Assembly (NCBI GenBank): GCA_028564675.1
Contig: JAOVVO010000305.1
Coordinates: 27,470-91,469 of the forward strand
DNA from: Onchocerca lupi
Taxonomy: Eukaryota > Nematoda > Chromadorea > Rhabditida > Onchocercidae
Length of the DNA stretch: 64,000 nt
Reading direction: 5' to 3'
The notes beneath the pieces are model-generated. The model had not been told where the DNA came from. It made no database searches and saw only the letters and a list, made by a program, of their open reading frames with translations. Shown one piece after another: positions 28,801 through 38,244 of this stretch. Position 1 is the first letter of the stretch, and each line of letters begins with the position of its first letter. Position numbers and translations under genes: made by a program.

Positions 28801-29246
28801 CCGATCAGGTTGGTTGTTCTCAGACGGCGATTGCTGCCCACCGGTGATACAACTGGCAACTACGATTACGATAATGATACTTCCGGTCGTGGTACATTCT
28901 TTGAAAAAACGCTTCAGGCTGTTGATCAGGTTAATTTTCTTTAATGCAAATGTGATACGGAAAAATCAATTGGAGAAATTTAAAACATATAGCTAAACAA
29001 ACAAAATTTGGGAATTTAGTTCTTTTTTAAACTTGATAAAATTGGAATTACATGTGAAACATTTTCGTATCTTTAGCAATTATAAATTTTGATTAAACCA
29101 GATTTTTTTAGTTCGATTAGTTTAAACGACTAACTTCCCTAATTTTTCAGGAATCATCAGCGAGCAGTGGAATATCATCAAGTGAATTATCTTCAGAGGT
29201 AGTATTGCTTAATGATGATAATAAATCTCAAGTTTTGAGGTTATAA
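7864..29246 (+). CDS. Long SAM-domain plus PDZ-like-domain protein, family not recognised
   Basis: Sixteen exons join in perfect phase: 7864-8010, 8641-8760, 12438-12592, 15518-15724, 17995-18173, 22511-22589, 23430-23665, 25581-25669, 25889-26033, 26861-26945, 27234-27387, 27810-27933, 28174-28295, 28434-28609, 28716-28929, 29151-29246. They give at least 775 aa and a TAA stop. The first exon starts at an acceptor, so the N terminus is missing. Residues 1-89 may be a folded segment I cannot name. Residues 90-530 are mostly low complexity: Ser/Asn-rich, a QQQQ run, an acidic Asp/Asn block and a proline-rich PTPPP. A SAM domain follows (about 533-600), then a PDZ-like domain (about 625-710) and a short Ser-rich tail. 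The architecture suggests an intracellular scaffold or adaptor; no enzyme motif is visible. Coding sequence is about 2.3 kb of 21.4 kb. The 25581 exon could end 3 nt later (GTAATT donor) without changing frame. SAM-PDZ order differs from neurabin (PDZ then SAM) and from CNK (SAM-CRIC-PDZ). Confidence 0.8.
8418..8461. repeat. Perfect 44-bp hairpin palindrome
   Basis: Arms of 21 nt (8418-8438 and 8441-8461) are exact reverse complements with only AA between them. The arm begins AAAGCATTGCATAATTAATT. It lies in the intron between exons 7864-8010 and 8641-8760 of the SAM/PDZ-like gene. No target-site duplication or transposase was noticed. Confidence 0.95.
8761..12437 (+). other. Large intron of the SAM/PDZ-like gene
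   Basis: This 3.7-kb stretch joins two phase-0 exons. It holds the miRNA-like hairpin at 10340-10410 and repeated GATTTGAAAATTTGA-type sequence near 9205-9240. I see no exon that must be included. Confidence 0.6.
10340..10410. repeat. 71-nt imperfect hairpin, miRNA-precursor-like or palindromic element
   Basis: An outer stem pairs 10340-10357 with 10393-10410 (18 positions, one mismatch in DNA, G-U in RNA). An inner stem pairs TATTGG (10363-10368) with CCAATA (10379-10384) around a 10-nt loop. A few further pairs are possible between, with a small bulge. It lies in the 3.7-kb intron 8761-12437 of the SAM/PDZ-like gene. Confidence 0.75.
12593..17994 (+). other. Two large introns of the SAM/PDZ-like gene around exon 15518-15724
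   Basis: These introns (12593-15517 and 15725-17994) are AT-rich without further supported exons. The second contains the GC-rich palindrome at 17813-17832. Open frames at 14435-14682 and 17163-17396 show no coding features. Confidence 0.6.
17813..17832. repeat. GC-rich 20-bp perfect palindrome
   Basis: TTTAGACGGCGCCGTCTAAA reads the same on both strands and stands out in very AT-rich intronic DNA. About 25 bp downstream is GCGCCAAA, the reverse complement of the E2F-like TTTGGCGC. Confidence 0.9.
18973..19008. repeat. Exact 18-bp tandem duplication
   Basis: TGCATTGGTCCGATTCGA occurs twice in a row (18973-18990 and 18991-19008) without mismatch, in an intron of the SAM/PDZ-like gene. Confidence 0.95.
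19900..19945 (+). CDS. Possible alternative first (or cassette) exon A of the SAM/PDZ-like gene
   Basis: ATG at 19900 gives 15 codons (MFLAKPVVTVRLRRT) plus one base, followed by a GTAGGC donor. The next constitutive exon (22511) needs exactly one leading base, so an isoform starting here would read straight into the SAM/PDZ C-terminal part. A good acceptor (ATTTTCAG) ends at 19897. Read from that acceptor, the 48-nt piece 19898-19945 would also fit in phase as an internal cassette after exon 17995-18173. No transcript evidence is available. Confidence 0.35.
20168..20207 (+). CDS. Possible alternative first exon B of the SAM/PDZ-like gene
   Basis: ATG at 20168 gives 13 codons (MFACCELKAAVIL) plus one base before a strong GTATGT donor. 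The phase matches exon 22511. The Cys-Cys pair at residues 4-5 is the kind of N-terminal signal that can be palmitoylated, which would make this a membrane-tethered short isoform. That function is inference. An in-frame acceptor-like TTGTAG ends at 20153, so an internal-exon reading is also possible. Confidence 0.35.
22065..22107 (+). CDS. Possible alternative first exon C of the SAM/PDZ-like gene
   Basis: ATG at 22065 gives 14 codons (MLKYIVAFRRRCDS) plus one base and ends at a consensus GTAAGT donor. The phase again matches exon 22511, which lies about 400 bp downstream. The peptide is basic and hydrophobic. No acceptor is evident just upstream, so this looks more like a true first exon than a cassette. 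Confidence 0.35.
23062..23088 (+). repeat. Homopolymer A tract (27 nt)
   Basis: An uninterrupted run of 27 A in an intron of the SAM/PDZ-like gene. No retrosequence is recognisable upstream of it. Confidence 0.95.
26980..27190. repeat. Two adjacent degenerate tandem duplications
   Basis: A unit of roughly 40 bp starting TGATCTAAAATATTCTGAA is followed by a diverged copy starting TGATCTAGAGTATCCTGAA (about 26980-27057). About 70 bp further on, AAGATTATGATATGAAAAGA is repeated as AAGATTATGATATGATAAGA (about 27130-27190). Both lie in the intron between exons 26861-26945 and 27234-27387. Confidence 0.7.
27810..28295 (+). other. SAM domain within the long gene (two exons)
   Basis: Exons 27810-27933 and 28174-28295 encode a typical sterile alpha motif. 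It begins with the EWSLDDVLLWL helix, continues through SCKLDNVASIM and DISGADVERW, and ends in the ELGI-like helix (LEKLGIAAEQTRNKILHEL). Conserved positions of the family (W near the start, WL, the G of the DISG turn, LGI and the final amphipathic helix) are all present. SAM domains mediate homo- or hetero-oligomerisation. A basic Lys/Arg-rich stretch in exon 27234-27387 directly precedes it. Confidence 0.85.
28434..28929 (+). other. PDZ-like domain within the long gene (two exons)
   Basis: Exons 28434-28609 and 28716-28929 encode a segment whose second half reads like a PDZ fold. LREQD-CFLEINEMPGQAF matches the position of the usual D-x-L-x-x-I-N-G strand and turn. FTKLVTEAAGEPIRLVVLRRR matches the alpha-2 helix and last beta strand. 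The carboxylate-binding loop (usually GLGF-like) is not evident, so peptide binding may be altered or absent. A profile search is needed to confirm the fold. Confidence 0.55.
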
Positions 29247-29413
29247 TTATCAGTTAGAGGAATTGTATACGATTTGTATGCTAAATTAATATTTTTAATT
29301 TAATTTGTTACTGATGATATAATTAACTGGCAAGTCTTGGATTTTAAAGGACTTCGGAATTTCAATCCTTCAAATTTCTTGATATATATTTTAACCTTAT
29401 TGACTTACCTTCG

Positions 29414-29419
29414 AATAAA
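29414..29419 (+). terminator. Candidate polyadenylation signal for the SAM/PDZ-like gene
   Basis: An exact AATAAA lies about 170 nt after the TAA stop at 29244-29246. It is the first such hexamer downstream of the stop on this strand. Confidence 0.45.
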
Positions 29420-30179
29420 AATATTAATGTCCCAATTCATAAAATATATTTTGTTTTCAAATCTAAGCGTTCCAGTCCAAGTATAATATTTGTATTGTAA
29501 TTATTTAAGTTGCTCAAATTTTGCTGAACGAGACAAGCTTGGGAATCCTTGGATGAGATTATTTTTTTTCTCTCTTAATTAGAAAACTTGATTTATTTAT
29601 AGATACATTGAAGTTGACCGTTACTTTCGTTTGTTTTATTGATGTGTGTATGAAATGATGTCTTCAAATTATTTCTTTTGCTAACTAATTTGCACCAATT
29701 TTTATTTGATAGCAAATCCATTTAGTTCAACACTTTAGATGATGCTGTACATATTATTTGGTTTGTTTTAGTTATCCGAGCAAGAGTGAACTTAAGTTTA
29801 TGCAAATCAGGATTTCAAATAAGATATGTCTTGTGTTCTAGAATTTCTCAAAGACAACAGCAGAGAGAAATTAATTTAAGTGAAATATTGTTTTTTTTTT
29901 TTTCTAAATTAATATTCATAAAGTTGATATTCAATAATAACTGAAAAATAAGACTGTTCTGCCGATAGAATGAGGCTTAATGAATAAGAGATTTTAAAAT
30001 ATCTCAGACGTTTAAATTAGACAGCACAAGCCGTGAACAAAATTGTTTATCTGAGAAAATTGTACCGCTCATCATATTCCCAAATTTTTAATTTTCCAGA
30101 TTTCTTAAATCAGAAGACCATTAAAACATTTTTAGTTACAAAAGTACTAATATCATTCTAAAGAAATATCAAAAGATAA
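29420..30179. other. Spacer between convergent genes
   Basis: This is AT-rich sequence between the end of the SAM/PDZ-like gene and the 3' end of the minus-strand SEC14-like gene. I see no coding exon, RNA gene or repeat beyond short homopolymer runs. Confidence 0.6.
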
Positions 30180-32028
30180 TCAAAGAGTGGAATAAATATA
30201 ATAATCAAGTCGTGCATTAAAATAACCTGTGGTCACTCGAAATTCGAAAAAATATTCTGAATTTGGGGTTAGATTTTCCAGAATACCTTCTTCAGGAACC
30301 TTCAAAGTAAATAGATGCAATCTTGGGTATAAGAATCGTTTTTTTTTGTTGTAGATTGTGAATTCAACATCGGTACTACACGTAAAGTTCCAAAGTAGTT
30401 TAGTGTGATCATCCGGCAAAATAATGCTTTCCACAAATACCGCTCCAGCCGAAATTTCCTGCAACTCTTCTCTTCTATAAAAATGATTAAAAAAGTTTTC
30501 TTAAAATTTTGGCATGAAATTTTGATGACATTTCGAATTCATTCTTGGGAACAATTTTCAATCCTTCCGATGAAATACCTTTCGTCTTGATTTTGGTTGA
30601 TTAAATCCTTTGCTTTGACATAAATCATGCGATTTGATATAATCATCTGGACCAATTTTCCTTCTTATGCTAACACCGGTTTCATCATAAGGTTGTACAT
30701 CGTTCACAAATTCACCTGGAAGAGCAATATTTTAAGTAAACTGGTTTCTACAAGAAACTAAAACAATTTTTTCTGCTAGAAAAAGAGTGTCAAACTTAAA
30801 ACCTGCATATTCACGTGGAATGAACCAAGCAGGCAAGTCATTTTGCAAATCTTTATGATTCCCAATAATTTCAATTAGTTCCAGATTTTCATTTTTTAGA
30901 AATATTCCTATAACTTTCCACAATGTACTTATGAGCCGCGGTGGATTTACAAGGTAAATTTTTTGCACCATTTCAGGATACCTGAAATTAAAATTTTGGA
31001 GTTACTGCAGAAAAGAATCAGAAGAAATAAATTCCAATTTAAGAAGCTGACCAGTTCTGCCACAGTTCAGATCGCATCTGCCAAAATTTAATTTGAGCAC
31101 TCATTGGATTCAAATAATCAATCAAATTTAATGTTGCCGCATCAAAGAAAACAATGAATTGGACAAGTCCTTTTGCAGCATTTTGTTTTTTTTCTCGTCG
31201 TAAAATTAACTGAAAGAGATAAATTGATCTGTTTATATGTAAAATGTTGTAGTTTGACCAAAATTTTCAAAATTTATGCAAATTCTACCTGAAGAAGAAC
31301 TTCTGAATATCCAAAGCAATGTAGGAGGTAGTCGCTACATCTTATTGCTTTAACGAACTGTAATGAATTCGGTTATTTTAATCTTAACATTAATTGAGCA
31401 ATTAGAAAATAAATAAAAGATTAGTTTTTAAAGAACGTATCAGAAATTATATTTACCTAAAATTTAAAAATTGAAAATCAGATTCTGAACTATGTTTTAC
31501 CTCTTTGGGTTGGCTCCAGGCTCGTTCAACAAACAAAAATGCGTTCCGCTCATCGAGCCATAGCTGATCATTGAGACGTGATGCAGCTATATAGGGCAAG
31601 AAGCGCTTTATGTGAGGCAAATCGAAAAACTTTTCTGGCAAATCGCTTACATCGAAACCGGCTGCTCTACGTGACTCGACGTACGTATAAAAATTCTACA
31701 ATTTTTCCTGTTGTCGAGATTTTCTTCTGCTATCTAACAAACTACTTAAAATTTTAAAATTTGATTTCGATAATATTTAAAATAGATGAATCAAAATTTG
31801 TTAATTAGTAACTTGATTTATTTTTGAAATAGCCAAAGATTGATTAACCTTTGTAATTTTGTCGAAATTAGCGTCAAAACCGCGTATCCAACGCAGTAAA
31901 TTGAGATCTGTATTGAGGTCATCGGGTATGCCATCTGGTAATTCATCGGTCAGTTTATTTCGTAGTTGTTCAATTAATGCACACTCGTGAATGCTTGCTG
32001 GAGGTGGAGATTGAAACTTTGCCGGCAT
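30180..32028 (-). CDS. SEC14-like lipid-transfer protein with CRAL-TRIO and GOLD domains
   Basis: Seven coding exons on the minus strand: 32028-31849, 31695-31501, 31357-31289, 31209-31052, 30981-30803, 30715-30579, 30464-30180, giving 400 aa. Residues 1-60 carry the CRAL-TRIO N-terminal helices (DLNLLRWIRGFDANFDK). Residues about 60-280 form the CRAL-TRIO lipid-binding fold, with the family hallmark YPEMVQKIYLVNPPRL and the closing FIPREYAG. The last ~100 residues resemble a GOLD beta-sandwich (TKLLWNFTCSTDVEFTIY, then EFRVTTGYFNARLDYY). Proteins of this type bind and transfer small lipids such as phosphoinositides or tocopherol-like molecules between membranes; C. elegans relatives are called ctg genes. 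The ligand cannot be told from sequence. The last exon's acceptor is uncertain: the strongest-looking TTTATAG would start at 30474 but breaks phase, so I used an AG ending just before 30464, which keeps the frame. Confidence 0.92.
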
Positions 32029-32033
32029 GACAA

Positions 32034-32040
32034 CTGAAAT
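32034..32040 (-). other. Probable trans-splice acceptor of the SEC14-like gene
   Basis: On the minus strand ATTTCAG ends 5 nt before the ATG, and there is no coding exon upstream. In nematodes such a site directly before the start codon is the usual place for spliced-leader addition. A cis-spliced 5' UTR intron is the alternative. Confidence 0.6.
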
Positions 32041-35000
32041 GTTTTATTCAAAAAATGTTAAAATGTTTAATAATTTATTAACAGCATTAACACAGATGCA
32101 TATCATTTTTACAACATAAATAATAAATGGTATTAGTAAATGCCATGCAGTCTGTCGTAAAAACAGATTGGCATGATATGAAACATTGATTGTTTTAATT
32201 GATTTAATTTAGTGCATGGCTAGATGGATGAAGCTAAATTTCATAATCATTTAAAATTCTCAACACACTACAATTTACAATTTATCCTTCTATTTAAAAA
32301 ACTCTTTTAATAGGAATTTTTAATATGAATTTCATAAAAATGGATTATAGGAATTTAAATTTGTGATAGGGAGAAGTCTCTTTTATTCAACTTCTATACT
32401 GACTTGACTCAAAAAAATTTTCAGAACTTTAAAGCAAACAAGCAGAGATTTGTTTGTTTGTCCAAACAAAAATAAAATTGTTTTATATTATATTAAATCG
32501 GTTGAAGCAAAAGCATTTAATCAGAGATGCAAAATAATAAGGAATAGAATAGAAGAAATTTCCAACTGCGCGAAATTTTTTAAAGATATCAAATAAAACT
32601 ATTCATGTTTAACAAAAGAATTTCTGAACGAATTTAGGACGAAAAGTCCATTAATTCAACATATCTATTCCGAGGATCTATCTTTAATTCGACTCAGAAG
32701 AGTTTGATAAACGATAAAGAACTAATTCCTTATTTATTCAGATGACAACGCTGCAAATTTCTGAAACGGATAAACAGAAGAATGCAACTGAATGGATGAA
32801 AAAGATTTAAAGGAATAAGGAAGAAAGCGGAATTAGTCACAATGAAATAGGATAGACTACTGAGGTGGTATAAAGAAATGATTTAATTATTTAATTATTT
32901 GCCGTTCATACTTTTTCTGATCGATGAAATAAATCTTCCGCGCATAGTTCCATATTAGTTGCAATTCAAGACAAATTGATATGCTTATCAAGAAAATAAA
33001 AGTAAGGATAAGAATAGAATCATATAGATATTAATTCAAGATTTTAAGGCTATCAACATTTTGTGGAATCTGAAGCTATTACTTTCTTATCAAATTAGCA
33101 GAAGCCGCGAGCAAATGGACAATTATATCAGTTCAAGCCACTGGTAGAATTCAAAAACTAAAAATCTTTTTTATCAATCGGATTCAAATCTTTTTTACAT
33201 TTATCAGTTACTTTATTTTTGTTTTTGCTTCCTCTTGCTTCTATAATTTACATTCATTTTCTTTGGCCATTCTTTGTTAATTCTTTTCGTAATCATTACG
33301 AATGATACTTGTTTATTTACTATTTATGCAAATCAATCTCGGAACTTGATGAAGAATAAAAATTTATAATCGATTTTTTCAAATCTAAACCTCCTATTCT
33401 ATTCTTGGTACTCCGATTTTTATAATTTTGATATTTTAACAGAATGAATCAGTTGCTGCACATTCCTTTCTAGTGGTCTAATATTATTTGATATTCTTGA
33501 AATAATTCAAAAATCATTTGAAATAATTCAAAAATCAACAATTACCAATTGTTTGTCTACTGCAATAGTAATCAAAATCTTATTTTCATGTAAGGAAGAA
33601 TCTAAGGATTAGAGTATTCTAAATGAATCAACATATTTTAGTTAATTGAAGAAATAAATGGTTTGATGAACGATTATGCAGTGAGATTTGTGAAAAATCA
33701 GCGATCAAATGACCTGGAAACATACTTCCGGCAAAACGCATCCTCCTCATTAAAATATCAACCTTTTGCCATAATTTTTTTGGCCAAATCAAATTGTTTA
33801 TAAAAAGCAAAAATGGAGCTCTTTTTTTGAAATAAATGAGTGACGTTGAAAGTATCGTTACTGAATGATTATTGGAGATAAAGTTTGCTTGAAGTTGTAT
33901 ATGATAATTAATGCAAGGCAATATCAAGATGATTGATTGTGGCAATCGTCAAATTCTAACTACAAATTTGTTCATTACCATAATCATCAAATTGATTTAT
34001 GCATCATTTGATGCAAATTCATAGAAGTCCTAAAACAATCATTTTTCCTATGAAATCCTGTTAGTTCGATTGTCAATCAGTCTGTATTCATTTAATCATC
34101 TTGTGAAAAATTAAGAAAAATGTACAAAAATCTGAAACAATAATCAATCAATTAAAAATTGATGAATGTGAAGATGACATTGAATCATAAAAATTAGAAC
34201 ACTGAAGGAGGACAGTCAAAGAAAAAATAAACAACAAGTTTACTAATAGTGAAGGATTGACGGCTGACAGAGTGTGAACAATATATTTCTCGATTTAATG
34301 TGTCAGGCGGATATTTCTTCGAGAAGGATTTGAACCATAGTTTAGTTGTGATGGCGAATGAATAATAGATCGATGCGATATGTATTTAACAAATTATCGA
34401 AATTCGCAGAGACATATATCTGATCGCACCATCTAAGAGAAGAAAAGAAAGCGAATCGTTTTCCTTCACTTCCAAATGACATTGAAATCAGTTTTATGAA
34501 AAGATTTCATATAAAAATATAGTTCTCAATACATTTCATAGCTTGGAAAACTCACATTTTGCCAACTACTTTCATTGCAAGAATAATAGGGCAATAAATC
34601 TTTTCATTTATTAAAAGTCCTTGAAATTTGTCTTTGAATGATAGAGTGATGAGTTTGACAAAGGGTCATCTAATCTGATAAGGGATCGTTTAGTTTAAAT
34701 CAATGAATATGAAATGGTACATTTATTTAGTGCAATGAATTCTCTCATAGTATGGAAGAATTGTGAAACCTTGTTGGTTTAAAGTATTGAAGCCTTCTAA
34801 CATCATCCAGAATGTAGCAGGATTCAAATGCTTGATCACCGAGTTCGAGAAAAGGTGAGGGGAAATTATGGCTTGAGTTGAAAGGACATTTCTGTTGTAT
34901 TGATGATACATCATTGATAGTGATAAGGGCGAAGAAAGCAGTCTTAACTATTTTTAGGGATATCCCTAGCTGTCGATTGTCAGTTATACAATTGCGCAAA

Positions 35001-35210
35001 CTGTAATTTTTACTCTTATTTACATTAAAAATTTACATCAGTCTTTATGACTTCGCTCTAATGTATTAAAATAATGTAAAGTTAGAAAACGGTATTTATT
35101 TTAGAAGTTAATTGACCACTTTATTAGTTCTCAAAGTTAGATTTTAAGATAATTTAAAATTTTAATAGTAGCAGTAATTTTAGTAGGAAAATATTTTTGC
35201 TGATGATTCA
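32041..35210. promoter_or_regulatory. Divergent intergenic region between SEC14-like and SLC36-like genes
   Basis: About 3.2 kb separates two divergently transcribed genes, so it should hold the promoters of both. I see no conserved coding exon. It contains a perfect 21-bp tandem duplication at 33497-33538. Otherwise I see only AT-rich sequence with short unsupported frames. Confidence 0.5.
33497..33538. repeat. 21-bp tandem duplication
   Basis: Two adjacent copies of TTGAAATAATTCAAAAATCA plus T (33497-33517 and 33518-33538) are identical apart from the final base. Each copy holds a small palindrome, TTGAAATAATTCAA. It lies in the divergent intergenic region. Confidence 0.85.
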
Positions 35211-35261
35211 GTTTTGAAACGGTTGTTGTCGTGAAGATTACATTGATGATATTTGTGGGTG

Positions 35262-38244
35262 ATGCCGAGTGTAACGGAAAACGGTGTGGTTGCATCATCG
35301 AACGATGGTGCAAGTATTGATTACGAAGAAGCTTATCTTTTTGTGGAACGAACGAAGAATGCCAATAGCCTGAGTCCTGAACAAGCATTCGCTCATATGG
35401 TTAAGGCCATGTTGGGCACTGGACTACTTTCATTACCGCTTGCCTTCAAACATGCTGGATTATGGGTGAATTGCTGGTCTTTCATTTCTCTTTTCATCCT
35501 TTTCTTTCCTTTATTATTATTTCATTTATTGGCACGAAGAAAAGGAGGAAGGGAAAGGGATGAGTACAATCATTTTATTATAATTTTCACATCATAATCG
35601 AATAATTCTAATTCGGTAAGTTTTGATTGATTTAACACCCGTTTCATACTTATTTTAATAAAATATAGCTGAATTTCTTGGGCTTGTTTTATCCTTTTCA
35701 GCGTTTTCACTTGCTTAATTGTATTAATTTAAGTTGGGTTTGGTGCTAATGGTTATTTTATGTGGCATATGCCTATACTGCATGAGACTGGTAGTTTATG
35801 CTGCACATTACATTTGTCAAAGGTTGGTTTTATTTTTTCATATTCAAATTTTCGCAAGAAGTCTTACAAAATCAATTTTCAAATAAATCTTTTGGAGAAT
35901 TTTAAGAACATATTGTAATTTACGATTGTTTAATTAAAAGATAATAATTTGTAGTCACCTCGGATTTTTGATTAAGATAAAAATGAAAAACATAGATGTC
36001 ATTCCAAGATTCATTTCATAGAAACGGTAGAGATGTTATTGATTATGCGAACGTCATGCGGAGTGCCGTAGAAAGTGGACCGACTTGGATAAGTATCCAT
36101 GGATATTTTTTTAAGTATGCTATATATTTTGGTATTATAAATTATCATTTAAATGACAGAATATCTTTAGATTCGTTATTTTAATATATTTCAAATTTAA
36201 CTTATATATTTGAAGTTCAAATCTTTTACAGACAATTGTTAAATATCAGTATGTTTTGCACGCAACTTGGATTCTGCTGTGTATATTTTGTATTTATGGC
36301 CGATAACATCCAAAGCGTATGTCCTCTTTTTTATGAATGTATTCTAAAAAGACTTTAACAAATTTATTGAGTTTTGCTCTTTTCTTTTTATAAAATTTTT
36401 CTTTGAGTTTTTCGATATGAATACGGTGATTCACCTACCCAAATCAGTATGGATGGTATTGCTTCTTATTCCAATAATATTGATCTGCTCAATTCGTCGT
36501 TTAAATAAGCTAGCTCCATTCGCCTTTATTGCCAATTGCTTATATTTATGTAAGTTTTCACTTATTATTTAAGAAACTTCAAAGCTTATTCTTTTTTTTG
36601 ATGAAATGGCTTAATAATTTTTGATGCATTATAAATTCGAAATCCATTGTTTAAAAATATTTCTTTTTGCAGCTGCCGTATGTATTTTGTTGTATTTCTT
36701 CTTCACTCATTTGAAACCGTCATCCGATTTCCCAGCTGTTGGCGAGATTAAAAATATTCCTCTTTATTTCGGAACAGTTCTGTTCGCTTTTGAGGGAGTT
36801 GCTGTGGTATGGTAAAAAAATTTAGTCTATGATGTTTCCATTCTTCTAGCACTGAATGAATATATGAATTAATTTCTCATAGAGTAATACAGTAAAATTT
36901 GTATCAACCAATCAGCTTTCTCTTTCGGGTTTGTAGTTATCATGTTATTTCTAGAAATTGTAGATTTCTTATAAGAAATAGATTTCACTCAAAATGCTTT
37001 ATAACTGCTCAATTCTTTTATACTGAAAAGAAAGAATATCTTCGAAAGCACAAAGAGATGAATATTTCGGCAAGTTGAGGTCGTGAATATTTCGCTATTA
37101 ATAGGTTCTACCGGTGGAAAATCGTATGACTCAACCAGAACTTTTTATTAAATGGAATGGAGTTTTGAATTGTTCATGTTTGGTTGTGATGACTATATTT
37201 GCAATGATGGGGTTTTACGGTTACCTTGCTGTTGGTGATGAAGTTGCTGATGCAATCACTCTGAATGTACCGCACGAATTGTAAATTACTTTTTTAAATT
37301 TCTTAAATTATTTGAAATTATAGTTGTAAGCAGATTAAAATTCTTGAGAATTTTCAATATTATTCATTACGCTGCTTATTCGAGAAGTTTTTTGAAAACC
37401 TCTTTTTTCAGGATATATCAAATAATTAAGCTCATTTTTTCAATGTGTGTAATGGTATCATATCCTTTGCAATTTTTCATTCCAATGGAACGAATTGAAA
37501 AATGGGTGACTAGGAAAATCCCAGTTGAGAATCAGACAACGTACATCTACTTTGCGCGATATGGAATTGTGTTGTTGACATGTCAGCTTATTTCCTCCAT
37601 ACTAAGAACTCCGAATGTTTAAACTTCTTCGAGTTTTCCGAAAATCCTTGAATTTTAAATTGATCGATTTCCAGTTCAAAGTAAAAAACAAAGTTTCCTA
37701 CAGTAGGTTTTGCCGTAGAGTGCTAAGCAAAAATACGAAGTTTCCTATAATAGATTTTGCAATGGGAATATTAACTTGTTCCTTTTTTAGGTGCAGTTGC
37801 AGAACTCATTCCACATCTTGCATTATTTATTTCATTTATTGGAGCTTTCTCAGGATCTTTGATGGCTTTGCTTTTTCCACCTTTCATCGATCTCCTTGTA
37901 ATTTTTAGGAACTAAGTATAAAATTTTTCAGAAAATTAAATTCCAATAAATTGTCCATGCGACTTAATATTTACTTCAGGAAATATTCAATCATGGATGC
38001 CAGTTTTCTTCATTAATCAATAATCAATGATAATTTGGAAAAGTTACGTACTTATGGTGTTTAGAAATCTAAAATTTGACTAGAATAAAAATCAACGTTT
38101 CAGGTTTCGCATTCTCGAGGTAAATTAATGCTGAAAGTTTGGATAATCGATTTGACCTTACTACTTTTTGGACTGCTTGGTTTGTTCACGGGAACATATA
38201 CTGCATTGGGTGAAATATTTGAAAAGATTGGACATTCAATGTAG
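35262..38244 (+). CDS. SLC36/AAAP-type amino-acid transporter
   Basis: Ten exons join in phase to 446 aa: 35262-35465, 35734-35822, 36022-36114, 36232-36316, 36408-36549, 36673-36806, 37105-37280, 37412-37581, 37791-37897, 38104-38244 (TAG). It is a multi-pass membrane protein with roughly eleven hydrophobic segments. Family landmarks are the first helix AHMVKAMLGTGLLSLPLAF, FEGVAVVLPVENRM in the middle, and IGAFSGSLMALLFPP near the end. The ~40-residue N terminus is soluble. SLC36-type carriers move small neutral amino acids, often with protons, at the plasma membrane or lysosome; substrate and location cannot be read from sequence. Exon 37412-37581 ends at a weak donor (T|GTCAGC). Reading through it reaches a stop at 37619-37621. 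The start is the first ATG in frame, about 50 nt after an acceptor-like TTCAG (ends 35211) that may be a trans-splice site. Confidence 0.93.

Noticed and set aside
34326..34336. GGATTTGAACC, resembling the T-loop/B box of a tRNA on the minus strand
   Set aside because: The flanking bases cannot form a T-stem and no anticodon or acceptor stem can be placed at tRNA spacing.
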